A stretch of DNA of 64,000 nucleotides from Sarcophilus harrisii (taxonomy: Eukaryota; Chordata; Mammalia; Dasyuromorphia; Dasyuridae), in contig NC_045429.1 of NCBI RefSeq assembly GCF_902635505.1, positions 434,337,669 through 434,401,668 on the forward strand, read 5' to 3'. The translations under genes were made by a program, and so were the position numbers. This document shows, piece after piece, positions 1-12,724 of this stretch. The notes under the pieces are model-generated. The model did not search any database. It had not been told where the DNA came from and worked only from the letters and a program-made list of their open reading frames with translations. How positions within the stretch are numbered: position 1 is the first letter of the stretch; each line of letters starts with the position of its first letter.

Positions 1-780
1 ACAACTGAAAAAACAATCTCCCAGAAAAAGAGAAATTTAACACTTAGATGTTTTGCCAGAAGCACTTTTATCTGTCTGGGAGGCTGGAGCAAGTAAAAAA
101 AGAGAACTATAAATCCCTTGACACTACTTCCTAGAGTGAAGAAGGGACACTTATGAGTTAGTAGAAGGTCAAAGGTAAATTGAATACTAAATAAAACAGA
201 AATACTTCTGTTGTATGTACACATCCATAAATACTTTTAAATTAAATTAATGAAAAGTTCTTAGTTTGATGTACTGGATTTCCTTGGAATGAGGATCCTG
301 TTTTTATATTTGTATTTGATTTTACAAGCTCTAGTAGATTTTACTTAGGGTTGTTCATTAAAGAACTGCAGATATTACTCTTTTTGGTGCTACAGATGTT
401 TGATTTCAAGTCACTCTAAATCAATCACTTTTAACAACATTTGTGGAACTGAGTGCTGACCTAAAGCACACAGAGAGGAAGAGTTTAGGGAAGGAATTGT
501 GAAAACTTATTTTAAAGTCCCTTTTTGGTCATTTTACAAGGTTTCTATATCAAATTTAATTTTTTCCAAACAATTCCACCACAGAAACTTGACATTCAGT
601 GAAATACTACTATTAGTGAAAACTAGCTCTTAGATAGCTGAGATTTCCACTTCCACATCTCTCATGTTTTTCCTTTTCTCTACACTTGTATATATAATCA
701 CTATCCTTGTTCAGAGCCTCCTAATTGGTGGACCCATCATAAATTTCTCTTCTTTCTAATCCCTACCCTCAACACAGCTA
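1..780. other. unassigned AT-rich spacer
   Basis: No open frame of note and no repeat family that I can name. Ordinary AT-rich intergenic DNA. Confidence 0.4.
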
Positions 781-795
781 ATGAAGTGATATTTC

Positions 796-1250
796 TTTTT
801 TTTTAATAATAGCTTTTTTATTTTCAAAATATATGCAAAGAAAATAATATATGTTAAACAATGCTATTTTCTCTACATATTTACACATTAATCATGCTGC
901 ACAAGAAAAATCATATCAAAAAGGGAAAAAAATAAGAAAAAAAGCAAAAAACAAAAAAAGTGAAAATACTATATTGTGATCCACATTCAGTCCCATGACT
1001 GAATCCCATGGTTCTCATTCTGGATGCAGATTGCTCTCTCCATCACAACTCTATTGGAATTGACCTGAATCATTGCTGAAAAGAGCTATGTCCATCAAAG
1101 TTGATCATCACATAATCTTCTTGTTGCTGTGCACAATGTTTTCTTGGTTCTACTCATGAACTAATATTTCTAAAGCATGTGTCAGACTATGTTCAATAAA
1201 CTTTGTTCAGCAAGTTTCTATGTCTTTCTCATTGCTTCTAGAATAAAATA
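796..1250 (-). mobile_element. L1 3' end, 5'-truncated (minus strand)
   Basis: Read on the minus strand, this ends in an A-rich tail (the T-run near 800). It carries the same tail-proximal text as the copy at 34235-34595: the 'ctgcacaagaaaaatca' block, then an A-rich AAG stretch, then 'ttggaa..tgacctgaat..ttgctgaaaagagc'. Two copies in the same strand sense support a LINE 3' UTR. The outer limit is approximate. Confidence 0.6.
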
Positions 1251-1274
1251 AAAACTAATCTGTTTTGGGAAAAA

Positions 1275-1785
1275 AAAACCTCTGAGCTCCCATTTTATTT
1301 ATCAAATTGGCAAAGATGGGGGCAGAGCTAAGATAGGGAAGTGAAACCAGAAAGCTACTAGAACTTTCTCAGTTCCCTCAAAAACCACATGAAATCAAGC
1401 CTTTGAACAGAGTCTGGAACAAACTCTTCTCCAGCTCAAAATAAATTGGAAGGATTTCAAGAAAGGTCAGTCTCAGCAGGTGAAAGGGGTGCTCAGTACA
1501 GTAGATGATGTAGGAGAAAAGCAGTGAGAGGGTCTTAATCACAGTAAATCGGAAACTGAGACCCTCAATCCTGGCTCAATAGCAGAGCAGATCAATAAGA
1601 TAACATCCAGTCCCAGTGCAGAAGACCAATCACTAGCCCAGGAAATCAAGCAACAAACAGCATTAGGTGGGGCTACCTTGCTGTGAGCAAGACACCAAAC
1701 ACAAGGGACCCCTGTGCTCAAAGTCAAGGTTCAAAGCTGCACAAGAAGCTTAGGGCAGAGCTCCCTGTACTCTAGGAGCAGGGAA

Positions 1786-1843
<58 letters not shown>

Positions 1844-2560
1844 GGAGGGAGGAGGAAGAAAAAGAAGGGAGAGAGTAAGGGAGGGAGAAAGAAAGAGAAA
1901 ATTAGTAAGAAACAAAACTTTCATCATAAGAAGCTACTATGGTGACAGGTATGTGAAATATTTGAAATCTCAAAGGGTGATGTGAATTGGTCCCAAGCCC
2001 AAAGAACCTTTATGGAAGTGCTTATAAAGAGAGGTAGAATAAAAATTTGGTGGGGGGGTATGCAAGAGAGAGTTAGCAGTTTGGAAAAGGAACGACAAAG
2101 GGTAACTGAAAAAAAAAATTCCTTAAAAGACACAATGGCCAAATGCAAAAAAAAAAAAAATCAACTGAAGAAAACATTTTGAAAAGTAGAATTAATCAAA
2201 TGTAAAAGAAGATACAAAAGCTAAGTGAAGAAAATTCTACATTAAAAACTAGAACCAAGAAAATGGAAGTTAACAACTATGGGTCATCAAAAATCAGTCA
2301 AACAAACTAAAAAGAATTAAAAAGTGGAAGAAAATGTAAAATGTTTCATTTTAAAAATAGCTGACCTGGTAAGCAGATCCAGGAGGGACAATTTAAAAAT
2401 TATTGGTCTACCTGAAGGCCAGGACCAAAAAAAAGAGCCTGGATAGCATTCTTCAAGAGATCATCAAGGAAAACTACTCTGATATACTAAAACCAGAGGG
2501 CAAAATAATCATTGAAATTGACAGATATGACAATAAAAATTGCATCTTTTCCTGTGTAGA
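1275..2560 (+). mobile_element. L1 fragment: 5' region and part of ORF1
   Basis: The first part (about 1300-1780) resembles an L1 5' leader and is interrupted by a GA tract. From about 2220 it matches, in broken frames, the ORF1 protein of the larger L1 at 7115-11805. A clear piece is the SLDSILQEIIKENYSDILKP segment (from about 2435), which parallels SLDTIFQEIIKENYPEVIET in the other copy. Several frame breaks lie between the recognisable pieces. It ends abruptly before the ORF1 C-terminal domain. Confidence 0.6.
1785..1910 (+). repeat. GA-rich simple repeat
   Basis: A run of GA dinucleotides grading into AGGGAGG and GAAAG. It sits inside the L1 5' fragment. Confidence 0.9.
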
Positions 2561-2694
2561 TTTTTTCCTTCTTGGTGTACTGGTGGAAAAAAATTTTTAA
2601 CTTGCTGTTAAGCTAGAACTGAGTATTCATCCAAAAGTCATAAGATCTCTCCTACTCTTTCTTGGGGGCTTTCAAGAGAGGAGGAAAAAGAATT

Positions 2695-2905
2695 GTTGTA
2701 AGCCTCTAAGTTCAAATCAAGTGTCAGATACTTATTAGCTATATGATCCTGGGCAAGGCATTTAACCATGTCTGTTTTAATCCACTGGAAAAGCAAAAGA
2801 CAAAGCACTTCAGTATCTTTACCAAGAAAACCCTATGGACAATATGGTCTGTAGGATCATTTTGAGTCAAATAACTAAATGACTCAACTGACAACAAGAG
2901 AAAGG
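2695..2905 (+). mobile_element. tRNA-type marsupial SINE (plus)
   Basis: Contains the shared SINE text 'gatcctgggcaag..cattta', then 'tttaccaagaaaaccc' and 'atggtctgtaggatcattttgag'. The same order is seen at 16325-16765. The 5' part is diverged. Confidence 0.65.
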
Positions 2906-3471
2906 TAAGATGCCTTATCCCCTCATCTGGATTTTCATCTGACCTTATATCCCTCACCATCTCTGTCTTTTCTTTCCCTCCTGTATAAATTCTTAGGTAA
3001 CGAAAAATAATGGACTCTGTTCCCAGCTTCAAAAAATCAGAATAGCCACTACCAGATGGAGGACCAGCAACAAGAATTATGAGTGGTGAATCTCTCTGTT
3101 GAATCTGTGCAAATAAAAGGACCAGGAAGACTCTTGTATGAACTCGCTGCTATGGCCTCTTCCTCTGTACCCACTGAGAGACTTATGGTAGTTTGTACTC
3201 AGTTGGAAGGGAGAGATTTCATCTGTTTTTGCCTTTTGTTTGCATACTCAGTAGCAGCTCAGCAGCCAATTAAATGGCTTTTTATCACCATAGATTAAGC
3301 CAAAATGGAAACCGGGAGAGAATGCCTACATATTCTTCAAACAGGGAGATGGGTCCCTCTGTTACCCAAAAGAACATTTCTAGAACCAATCTCTGTTTCC
3401 TCATGGATTGATTCCAAGGGGAGCATACTGGACATGCCCTAAAGACTAGGCTCTGATTGGCTAGTCCTCCA

Positions 3472-3500
3472 ACACACACACACACACACACACACACATT
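3472..3500 (+). repeat. (CA)n microsatellite
   Basis: About 14 uninterrupted CA units. Confidence 0.95.
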
Positions 3501-3529
3501 CATACAAATACTCCTGCTGTATAAATAAA

Positions 3530-3650
3530 ATATGTTGTTGTTTATCCTTTGTTTTCGGAGAGAACTAATGACATCATAGGTAGTATCTTAATTTACACAT
3601 GAATTGGATTTAAATGAGGCACAGTTGCACAAAGTCACATAAATATCATA
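3530..3650 (+). mobile_element. SINE-like interspersed repeat
   Basis: The text 'ttgttgtttatcctttgttttcggagag..aatgacatcat..gaattggatttaaatgaggca' looks like a marsupial SINE 5' region that I know from memory. No second copy in the window confirms the family. Confidence 0.45.
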
Positions 3651-4690
3651 TATAAATTATAGCTATGTAAACATGTATATATGTATGAGTATTATACACA
3701 CATGTATATATACATATACATATGTGTGTGCAAATGCATAGTCACTGTATGTAATAAGAGAATGATGTGTTAATGTATGACTAAGTTGTTAATATTCTTA
3801 TTACAAAGTATGACTTTCTCTGTGATGAGTTTGAAGGGGTAATTCCATGTTGGGTGGAAATTGTCTACACCCTTATTAACTTTCTGTGGCTAAGATTGTG
3901 TGGGAAGATAGAAATTCATTCAGTAGAGGATACACTATCTAGGAACTGGAGAATCGGTTTAAGGTCTTTTTGAGAGAGTTTACGGTGAAACTGAGAAAGT
4001 AAGAGACTCTCACCCTGCAGATGGACATATAATCAAACAGTCATTCAAACCCTGGAAGCTGTTTTAAAGACTGAGACCTCTGGCAACAGAAAAAGAATTA
4101 GTCATAGACTTGAGAGAAATAATTCAGGTAACCAAAAACTTCTCTACAGAGAAAGAGCATCCAGATGAGTAACTTGCCCAATAGAAAGAGTCAAAGAGCA
4201 ATTTTAGGAAGACCCCATGAAGAGAGAAAGGCATTGAGGGCCTGAAGTATCAGATTCCTGAGCTGCCTCAGCTACATATGTTTTCTACATGTCTTACTAT
4301 GATTAAACTTTAAATTGCTAATACTGTGTTTGTTGAAGGTTATGGCTCAAGCTTATACAGGAAAATTTTGTAGTTATACTACCTCAGTAAATGCCTTGGT
4401 TAAGAGCTAATGGTATTTGCTGGCTGATTTTTTGTGGAAACTTATCTGTGGGGGCTCATGATCTACAGTTTTAGAAGGGTGGTCTTATAAGGAGCATTTA
4501 CCCTTTTGGAACCAGAAGTATGAGTGGAAATTGAGTATAATAGCAGGGAGAAGTACTACATATTCATTCCTACAAACATGAACATATGCACATATAACAT
4601 GTATAAATGTATGATTACATACATATATATTTGTGTATGAGTTTTCTTTTTATTGATTTTTGGCTTGAATTAGATTACTTCTAAGGGCCT
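3651..4690. other. unassigned spacer with AT-rich and LTR-like stretches
   Basis: An alternating TA/CA stretch lies at about 3680-3730. About 4000-4540 has a mid-element 'attaaac' signal and could be an old LTR, but no ends or target duplications can be set. No supported gene. Confidence 0.3.
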
Positions 4691-5014
4691 TTCTGGGGCC
4701 ACTAGGTGGCACAGGGCCTGGAGTACAGAACCTCAGGGATTGGTGACATTTTCACAAAGCTGGTTAGCACATTAACATGTGACAACTCGATGTAATAAAA
4801 ACTTTTAGAAAAACAATAAAACAATAAAAAGGAATAACACTGAGGCCCTTTTTGGGGGAACACCAAAGCTTTAACTTGTGGAATTTTATAATCATATAAC
4901 TACTAAAAGGAGGTCTCACCTGACTCTTTTTTTTATACCTTTGTTCAGGAAAGGATGGGCCAGTGGAGGAAATAGCCACTTGGATGAAATCACAGATAAC
5001 TTTTAAAGTATGGA

Positions 5015-5215
5015 AGCAAGATAACGCTGCGGATAAAGTACTGAATTCAAATCTTGCCTCAGACACTGGCTGGCAGTATAGATTTTGGCAAGTCACTTGG
5101 TCTATCTGTTCATTTTAATTTCTTCCATCACTTAATTTCTCTGGGCTTCAGTTTCCTTATCTATAAAATGACTTTTGGGGACTCTTCTAGCTCTGAATTT
5201 AGAATCCTATATTCA
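5015..5215 (+). mobile_element. MIR-like SINE (plus)
   Basis: Shows the usual core and tail: 'gaattcaaatcttgcctcagacactgg', 'ggcaagtcacttgg', 'tcagtttccttatctataaaatg'. Diverged. Confidence 0.65.
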
Positions 5216-5379
5216 AGCTAAGTTCCAGAAAAAATCCTGGGACAGGACTGACCATATTCTTAGGCTCTGGCACATCCTTCTAAGATGAAGTGCACAGGTG
5301 ATTGAAAACAAAATGATGTTACTTCAAGAATGTTTCTGTAGAATAAGCATATATATATATATGGAGAGGAATGGAAGAA

Positions 5380-5635
5380 GCATTCATCCTGTCCTTATTT
5401 TGTGTCAGGGTCTGTACTAAGTCTTTACAAAGGTTATTTCCTTTGAGCCTCACAACAATCCTGGAATGGTAGGTGTTGTAATTATCTTCATTTTATAATT
5501 GAGGAAATAGAGGCACACAGAAGTTAAATGACTTTCTCAGGATCACATATCCAGGAGTCAGGATTTGAATCTAGTCTCCTTGAATCTAGCCTCAGTGCTC
5601 TACTCACAGAATCACCTAGCTGTCTCTGGGCAAAC
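5380..5635 (-). mobile_element. MIR-like SINE (minus)
   Basis: On the plus strand it reads 'cctcacaacaatcctgg', 'cattttataattgaggaaat', 'aagttaaatgactttctcaggatcacat' and 'gagtcaggatttgaatctagtctcc', the reverse complement of a MIR body. Confidence 0.65.
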
Positions 5636-6439
5636 ACGGGACAAGCAGGATGACCCATATCCCATTGGAAATATGGCCACCTCTGTTGACCTTGGTTACA
5701 AGGTTCACAGAAGCAATCAGTCTTTTAGAACCTATCTTAATAGACACACCACGATTTGAGAAAAGGCACAGAATTGGAATCAGTGGCTCTTTTCATCTCT
5801 ACTTCTTAGAATCCTTAACTTCCTTCAAGGCTCTGAAGCCTCCCTTGATCACTCTAATAGCCAGGCCCTCTTGGAGTTGCTTCTCTGTTTACTTACTGTG
5901 TGTATGATTGGTCTCTAAGGTCCTTTGTAACTGTTGAGGAGACAATGTGATTACTGATTTACAAGGTGTATCTGTTTCTGTGAAACTAATATTGCTTTAT
6001 AACTCCCACCCCTCCTCCCCCCCAATCAGATATGTAATCTCCTTGGCTACTAATAGATATTTATAGCTTGTGTGATCACCAAAAAGGGTGGAGTCAAGCT
6101 ATTTTCCTGAGAGAATATTGATTAAAGAGATATGAAAACACATTTCCCACAGAATCAATAACTCTGAGAATTAGAAGGAACTTCAATGGTTTTCTAGTCC
6201 AGCTCATACACAAAGGGAATACATAGCACAATATACCAGACCAGCAATTGGCTTTCCTCTATATGGAGATCACTAAGGAATGGAGAACCATGATTCTCTA
6301 TATGATTGGGAGGGTGGGTAGAGTAGTGAGTAATGGGAAGGAGGGAGCCCTAAGTCTCTCCTACTTTCAACACACTCTCAGTCATCACTGGGATCAAAGG
6401 AGTCACTTTGGTTCTAGAGACAAAAATATCTTTTTGTCT

Positions 6440-7112
6440 AATGTCTAATGAAAAAATGCATTAAAGAAATGGCCAGAAATAATGTTTGTGGCAGCCCTCT
6501 TTGTAGTGACCAGAAACTGGAAACTGAGTGGATGCCCATCAATAAATTGTGGTATGTGAATATTATGGAATATTATTGTTCTGTAAGAAATGACCAGCAG
6601 GATGATTTCAGAAAGGCCAGGAGAAACTTACATGAACTGATGTTGAGCAAAATGAGCAGGACCAGGAGATCATTATATACTTCAACCACAATACTATATG
6701 ATGATCAATTCTGATGGATGTGGCCCTCTTTAACAATGAGATGAACCAAATCAGTTCCAATAGAGCAGTAATGAACTGAAACAGCTACCCCCAGCGAAAG
6801 AACTCTGGGAGATAACTATGAACCACTACATAAAATTCCCAATACCTCTATTTTTGTCTACGTGCATTTTTAATTTCCTTCACAGGCTAATTGTACACTA
6901 TTTCAAAGTCCAATTGATTTTGTACAGCAAAATAACTGTATGGACATGTATACGTAACTTATACTTTATTTAACATGTATTGGTCAACCTGCCATCTGGC
7001 AGAAGGGGTGGGGGGAAGGAGTGGAAAAGTTGGAACAAAAGGTTTTGAAATTGTCAATGCTGAAAAATTATCCATACATATATCTTATAAATAAAAACCC
7101 TGAAAAGCTAGG
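6440..7112 (+). mobile_element. L1 3' end (ORF2 C-terminus remnant and 3' UTR)
   Basis: Begins with decayed end-of-ORF2 text (ARNNVCGSPLCSDQKLETEW, YVNIMEYYCSVRNDQQDDF). It runs through the 3' UTR block 'ttatttaacatgtattgg..ctgccatctggcagaagggg' and 'ggaacaaaaggttttgaaatt' to a terminal 'aaataaaaaccc'. The same 3' end is seen at about 59610-59860, which supports the family. A second, longer L1 follows directly. Confidence 0.75.
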
Positions 7113-7366
7113 GTCTCTTAGGATCTGGCCACACCGACTCACAGTGTCTCAGCATGCTCTCAGAGTCTCAGAGCCCAGATGCAGCACAACCATTGCAGTC
7201 CTGCTAGTGCTTCACTGCTGCTCCCCCCTGCAGTCGGTAGAGGAAGCTCAGTAACACCATCCAGCCCACCCTCCCCCCTCCAAAAAAATAGATTGCATTT
7301 ATTTTGGGGTTTGTTTTTTGTTTTTTTTTTTTGCTAATTTGTCTTCTTTGATTCTTCTGTGACAAA

Positions 7367-8447
7367 ATGAGCAAACAATATAAATGGACCTTAACCATTG
7401 ATAGCTTCTATATGGATATAGAGCAGACTTTAAACCCTGAGGAGACTAAAACAGACTGTCTCCAGATGAATGCCCAAAGGGGGATATCATCTGGTACTTA
7501 ACACAAAAGACTCTCATAGAAGAAATTAAAAAAGGCTCTCACAAGAGAGCTAGAAGAAAAATGGGAAAAGGAAAGGGAAGCTTGGCAAGAGAGTCTGGAT
7601 AAGTCATCCCACTCATTTAAAGATAGAGTGGATAAAGAAATCAAATCCTTGAAAATCAGAATTAGTGAACTGGAAAAAGAAAATATCTCTCTAAAAAATT
7701 GGCAAAATGGAAAAAAATTCCATAGAACAAAACAATTCACTTAAAAACTCAATTGGACAATTAGGAAAAGATATTTAAAAAGCGAGTGAAGAAAATACTT
7801 CATTGAAAATCAGAATCGAACAAATGGAATTGAATGGCTCGAGGAGACACCAAGAATCAGTCAAGCAAAATAAAAAAAATGAAACAATGGAATAAAATGT
7901 CAAATACCTTCTTGGGAAAACAACAGATCTGGAAAATAGATCTAGGAGAGAAAATCTGAGAATTATTGGACTCCCTAAAAAATATGATGAAAAAAAGAGC
8001 CTGGACACTATCTTCCAGGAAATTATCAAAGAGAACTACCCAGAAGTTATAGAAACAGAGAGTAAAATAGAAATTGAAAGAATTCATCAATCATGTACTG
8101 AAAGGGATCCTAAAATGAAAACACCAAGAAGTATAATGTCTAAATTCCAGAACTATCAGACAAAGGAAAAAATACTGCAAGCTGCTAGAAAAAATCAATT
8201 CAAATATAGAGGAGCCACAATAAGGATTACCCAGGATCTAGCAGTGTCCACATTATAGGATCAAAGGGCCTGGAATATGATATTCTGAAAGGCTAAGGAA
8301 CTTGGTATGCAGCCAAAAATAACTTATCCAGCCAAAATGAGCATTGTTTTCCGGGGAAGAAGATAGACATTTAATGAAATAAGTGAATTTCACCTCTTTT
8401 TGATGAAAAAACCAGAACTAAACAAAAAGTTTGATGTACAAATATAG
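7367..8447 (+). pseudogene. L1 ORF1 relic
   Basis: The RNA-binding ORF1 protein of the L1 above. The reading frame is broken several times, in the N-terminal and coiled-coil regions and again near 8257. The longest clear stretches are KDRVDKEIKSLKIRISELEK (about 7620) and KKPELNKKFDVQI at the end, followed by TAG at about 8445. Dead copy. Confidence 0.75.
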
Positions 8448-8956
8448 AACTCAAGAGTAAAGGTAAAAAGAAATCTTGGGGGACTATATTTTTGCTATAA
8501 AGTGATACAAAGAACACATGAATACTTAGTTCTAGAAACTAGAAGTGGAAAGGAAATTGTACCCAGAAAAGGGTAAAGTGGGGGTACTACATGTCATAAA
8601 GAGGCAAAGGAAAACTATTATATCTGAGAGAAAGAATGGACGGGGATGAACATAGTGTGTATCTTACTGCCATCAGAATTGGATTAAAGAGAAAAATATT
8701 AGACATATTCAATTTATGGTGAAACTTCTCCCACCTCATTGAAAAGTGTGAGGGGAAAAGTGAAAAAGGAGAGTAAGCTAAGCAGAAGGGAATACATAAA
8801 TTGAGGAAAAGGAGTAAGATAGGGGGAGGAACTCTAAGGTGGGAGGAGGGATATTAAAAAGGGAGGATGTAAGAAGCAAGTGGTGCTCACAAGTTTAATA
8901 CTGGGGAGAGAGGGAGGGGGAAGGAAAGGAGAAAAACATAAACAGGGGTTAACAAG

Positions 8957-11800
8957 ATGGCAAGTAATACAGAATTGGTAATTTTAACCATAAATGTGAA
9001 TGGGGTAAACTCTCCCATAAAGAGGAAGCAGTTAGCAGAATGGATTAACAGCCAGAATCCTACAATATGTTGTTGACAGGAGACATACCTGAAGCAGAGT
9101 GATACATACAGAGTAAAGGTAAAAAGTTGGAGCAGAATCTACAATGCTTCAGGTGAAGTCAAAAAAGCAGGGGTAGCCATTCTGATCTCAGATCAAGCAA
9201 AAGCAAAAATTGATCTAATTAAAAGAGATGAGGAAGGGCACAATATTTTGCTAAAGGGTAGCATAGATAATGAAGCAATATCAATATTAAACATACATGC
9301 ACCAAGTGGTGCAGCATTTAAATTCTTAAAAGAGAAATTAAGAGAGCTGCAAGAAGAAATAGACAGCAAAACTATAATAGTGGGAGATCTCAACCTTGCA
9401 CTCTCAGAATTAGATAAATCAAACCACAAAATAAATAAGAAAGAAGTCAAAGAGGCAAATAGAATACTAGAAAAGTTAGATATGATAGACCTCTGGAGAA
9501 AACGAAATGGAGACAGAAAGGAGTACACTTTCTTTTCAGCAGTTCATGGAACCTATACAGAAATAGACCATATATTAGGACATAAAAACCTCAAATTCAA
9601 ATGCAGTAAGGCAGAAATAGTAAATGCATCCTTTTCAGACCATGATGCAATAAAAATTACATTCAACAAAAAGGCAGGGGAAAGTAGACCAAAAAATAAT
9701 TGGAAACTAAATAACCTCATACTAAAGAATGATTGGGTGAAACAGCAAATCATAAACATAATTAATAACTTCACCCAAGAAAATGACAATAATGAGATGT
9801 CATACCAAAATGTATGGGATGTAGCCAAAGTGGTAATAAGGAGAAATTTTATATCTCTAGAGGCCTACTTGCATAAAATAGAGAAAGAGAAGGTCAATAA
9901 ATTGGGTTTGCAACTAAAAATGCTAGAAAAGGAACAAATTAAAACTCCACAGTCAAACACTAAATGTGAAATTCTAAAAATAAAAGGAGAGATCAATAAA
10001 ATTGAAAGTAAAAAAAAAACTATTGAATTAATTAATAAAACTAAGAGTTGGTTCTATGAAAAAACCAACAAAATAGACAAACCCTTAGTAAATATGATTA
10101 GAAAAAGGAAAAAGGAAAATCAAATGGTTAGTCCTAAAAATGAAAAGGGAGAACTCGTCACTAATGAAGAGGAATTAGATCAATAATTAAGAGTTATTTT
10201 GCCCAACTTTATGCCAATAAATTCTATAACTTAAATGACATGGAAGAATACCTTCAAAAATATAGCTTACTCAGATTAACAGAGGAAGAAGTAAATAGAC
10301 TAAACAGTCCCATTTTAGAAAAATAAATAAAACAAGCTATTAACCAACTCCCTAAGAAAAAAATCCCCAGGACCAGATGGATTTACATGTGAATCCTACC
10401 AAACATTTAAAGAACAATTAACTCCAGTGCTATTATTTGAAAAAATAGGGATTGAAGGAGTCCTACCAAATTCCTTTTATGACACAGGCATGGTACTGAT
10501 ACCTAAACCAGGTAGGTTGAAAACAGAGAAAGAAAATTATAGACCAATCTCCCTAATGAATATTGATGCTAAAATCTTAAATAAAATATTAGCGAAAAAG
10601 ATTATAGAAAATCATCCCCAGGATAATACACTATGACCAAGTAGGATTTATAGCAGGAATGCAGGGCTGGTTCAATATTAGGAAAACTATTAGCATAATT
10701 GACTATAGCAATAACCAAATTAACAAAAACCATATGATCATCTCAATAGATGCAGAAAAAGCATTTGATTAAATCCAACATCCATTCCTAATAAAAACAC
10801 TTGAGAGGATAGGAATAAATGGACTTTTCCTTAAAATAGTCAGGAGCATATATTTAAAACCGTCAGGAAGTATCATATGCAATGGGGAAAAACTGGAACC
10901 TTTCCCAGTAAGATCAGGAGTGAAACAAGGTTGCCCACTATCACCATTATTATTCAATATTGTATTAGAAACTCTAGCCTTGGCAATAAGAGTTGAGAAA
11001 GAGATTAAAGGAATTAGAGTAGGTAATGAGGAAATCAAGTTTCCACTCTTTGCAGAGGATATGAAGGTATACTTAGAGAACCCCAGAGATTCTACTAAAA
11101 AAGCTATTAGAAATAATACACAACTCAAGCAAAATTGCGGGATACAAAATAAATCCACATCAATCCTCAGCATTTTTATACATCACCAATAAAATCCAAC
11201 AGCAAGAGATACAAAGAGAAATTCCATTCAAAGTAATTGTCGATAGCATAAAATATTTGGGAATCTATCTACCAAAATAAAGTCAGGAATTATATGAGCA
11301 AAATTACAAATCACTTTCCACACAAATAAAGTCAGATTTGAATAATTGGAAAAATATTAAGTGTTCTTGGATAGGCCGAGCAAATATAATTAAGATGACA
11401 ATACTCCCTAAACTAATCTATTTACTTAGTGCTATACCAATCAGACTCCCAAGAAACTATTTTAATGACCTAGAAAAAATAACAACAAAATTCATATGGA
11501 AGAACAAAAGGTCGAGAATTTCAAGGGAATTAATGAAAAAAAAATAAAATGAAGGTAGTCTAGCTGTACTTGATCTAAAACTATATTATAAAATAGCAGT
11601 CTCCAAAACCATTTGATATTGGCTAAGAAATAGATCAGTTGATCAGTGGAATGGGTTAGGTTCACAAGACAAATAGTCAATAACTATAGCAATCTAGTGT
11701 TTCACAAACCCAAAGATCCCAACTTTTGGGATAAGAATTCATTATTTGACAAAAACTGTTGAAAAACTGGAAATTAATATGGCAGAAATTAGGCATGGAC
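8957..11800 (+). pseudogene. L1 ORF2 relic (endonuclease and reverse transcriptase)
   Basis: ATG 8957 lies inside the usual 'aacaagATGGCAAG' context. The longest uninterrupted frame is 9248-10186 (312 residues). It holds most of the endonuclease and the linker to the reverse transcriptase. Later pieces lie at 10427-10636, 10920-11192 and 11338-11547, covering finger, palm and thumb. The cysteine-rich C-terminus is missing here because the element is interrupted at about 11806. Confidence 0.85.
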
Positions 11801-11805
11801 CCACT

Positions 11806-12140
11806 CTTTTTTTTTTTTTTTTTTTTTAATTTAATAGCCTTTTCTTTACAGGTTATATGTATGGGTAACTATACAGCATTAACAATTGCCAAACCTTCCC
11901 AGGCAATCTTCTGAATCCAATTCTTCCTGTGCAACAAGAGAACTGTTCGGTTCTGCACACATATATTGTATCTAGGATATACTATAACATATTTAACATG
12001 TACAAGACTGCTTGCCCTTTAGAGGAGGGGGTGGAGGGAGGGAAGGAAAAGTCGGAACAGAAGTGAGTGGAAGGGATAATGTTGTAAAAAAAAAAAATTA
12101 CCCAGGCATATGTTCCGTCAATTTGAAGTTACAATTTTTT
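11806..12140. mobile_element. two L1 3' tails in opposite orientation
   Basis: 11806-11900 starts with a T-run and is the reverse complement of an L1 tail ('ggtttggcaattgttaatgc', 'acccatacatataacc'). 11900-12135 is a plus-strand L1 3' UTR ('ttcttcctgtgcaacaagag', 'gttcggttctgcacac', 'ttaacatgtacaagactgcttgcc', 'attacccaggcatatgtt'). The second part matches the reverse complement of 37141-37430 closely. Confidence 0.7.
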
Positions 12141-12720
12141 TTTTAAAGGGCAACTTCCAAATTTTTGAAGCCACGACCACTGTTCCTTATTCTGAAAACT
12201 AACTCTGGGTACATCTACCAGGTAATGAATATTTGTCCTCCTAACTTCTATTTGGAAAGAGTAGTTCTTCACTATTTAGGGTCTCTGACAACAGCAGTTA
12301 GTTTTCATGAAAGAATTACATGGGTGAATTCAAGCCCTTAATGTTCAGTGGCATTATATTGTAAAAATTTTTATTATGTTTCAAGAATGAAGTATGGCTT
12401 CTCAGGCTTTTATTCTCAGTATCGTAATACTATTAAAATTATTGAGTCTCTGTCAAGAAAAAAGCTATTAAAAAAAATAAATAAATAGCCAGAGCTGAAT
12501 TTGGACAGGTCCTTTGAAAGATGTTGGCAGTTCTGGCTATGCAGCCAATGAGAAAAAACTCCCCCAGCCACAATAGATCAACTGGAAACAGTTACAGGAT
12601 GTCCATATGTTTACATCCCTCACATATTACCACGATTCTCCTGGAAACAGCTTCCTGGTGTTCTCCACATTAGCTGATGGAGTTTCCATATGAATCAGAC
12701 TCCTCTTACACTTGCTTACA
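12141..12720. other. unassigned spacer
   Basis: No supported gene or nameable repeat. It contains an A-rich stretch near 12465. Confidence 0.35.
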
Positions 12721-12724
12721 CTTA

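Larger units (their letters stand above)
7115..11805 (+). mobile_element. long L1 element, both ORFs present but broken
   Basis: A nearly full-length marsupial L1. ORF1 can begin at ATG 7367. Recognisable parts are a coiled-coil segment (about 7600-7830), an RRM-like segment around NRSRRENLRIIGLP (about 7930) and a C-terminal domain with YPAKMSIVF (about 8328). ORF2 begins at ATG 8957 (MASNTELVILTINVNGVNSP). The endonuclease shows QETYLK, IIVGDLNLALSELD, TEIDHILG and FSDHDAIKITF. The reverse transcriptase shows [40 protein letters not shown] and [12 protein letters not shown], in which the catalytic FADD is now FAED. There is an in-frame TGA at 9074 and further stops and shifts (for example just after SIDAEKAFD), so it cannot be active. 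The 3' end is cut by other L1 tails at about 11806. Confidence 0.9.
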
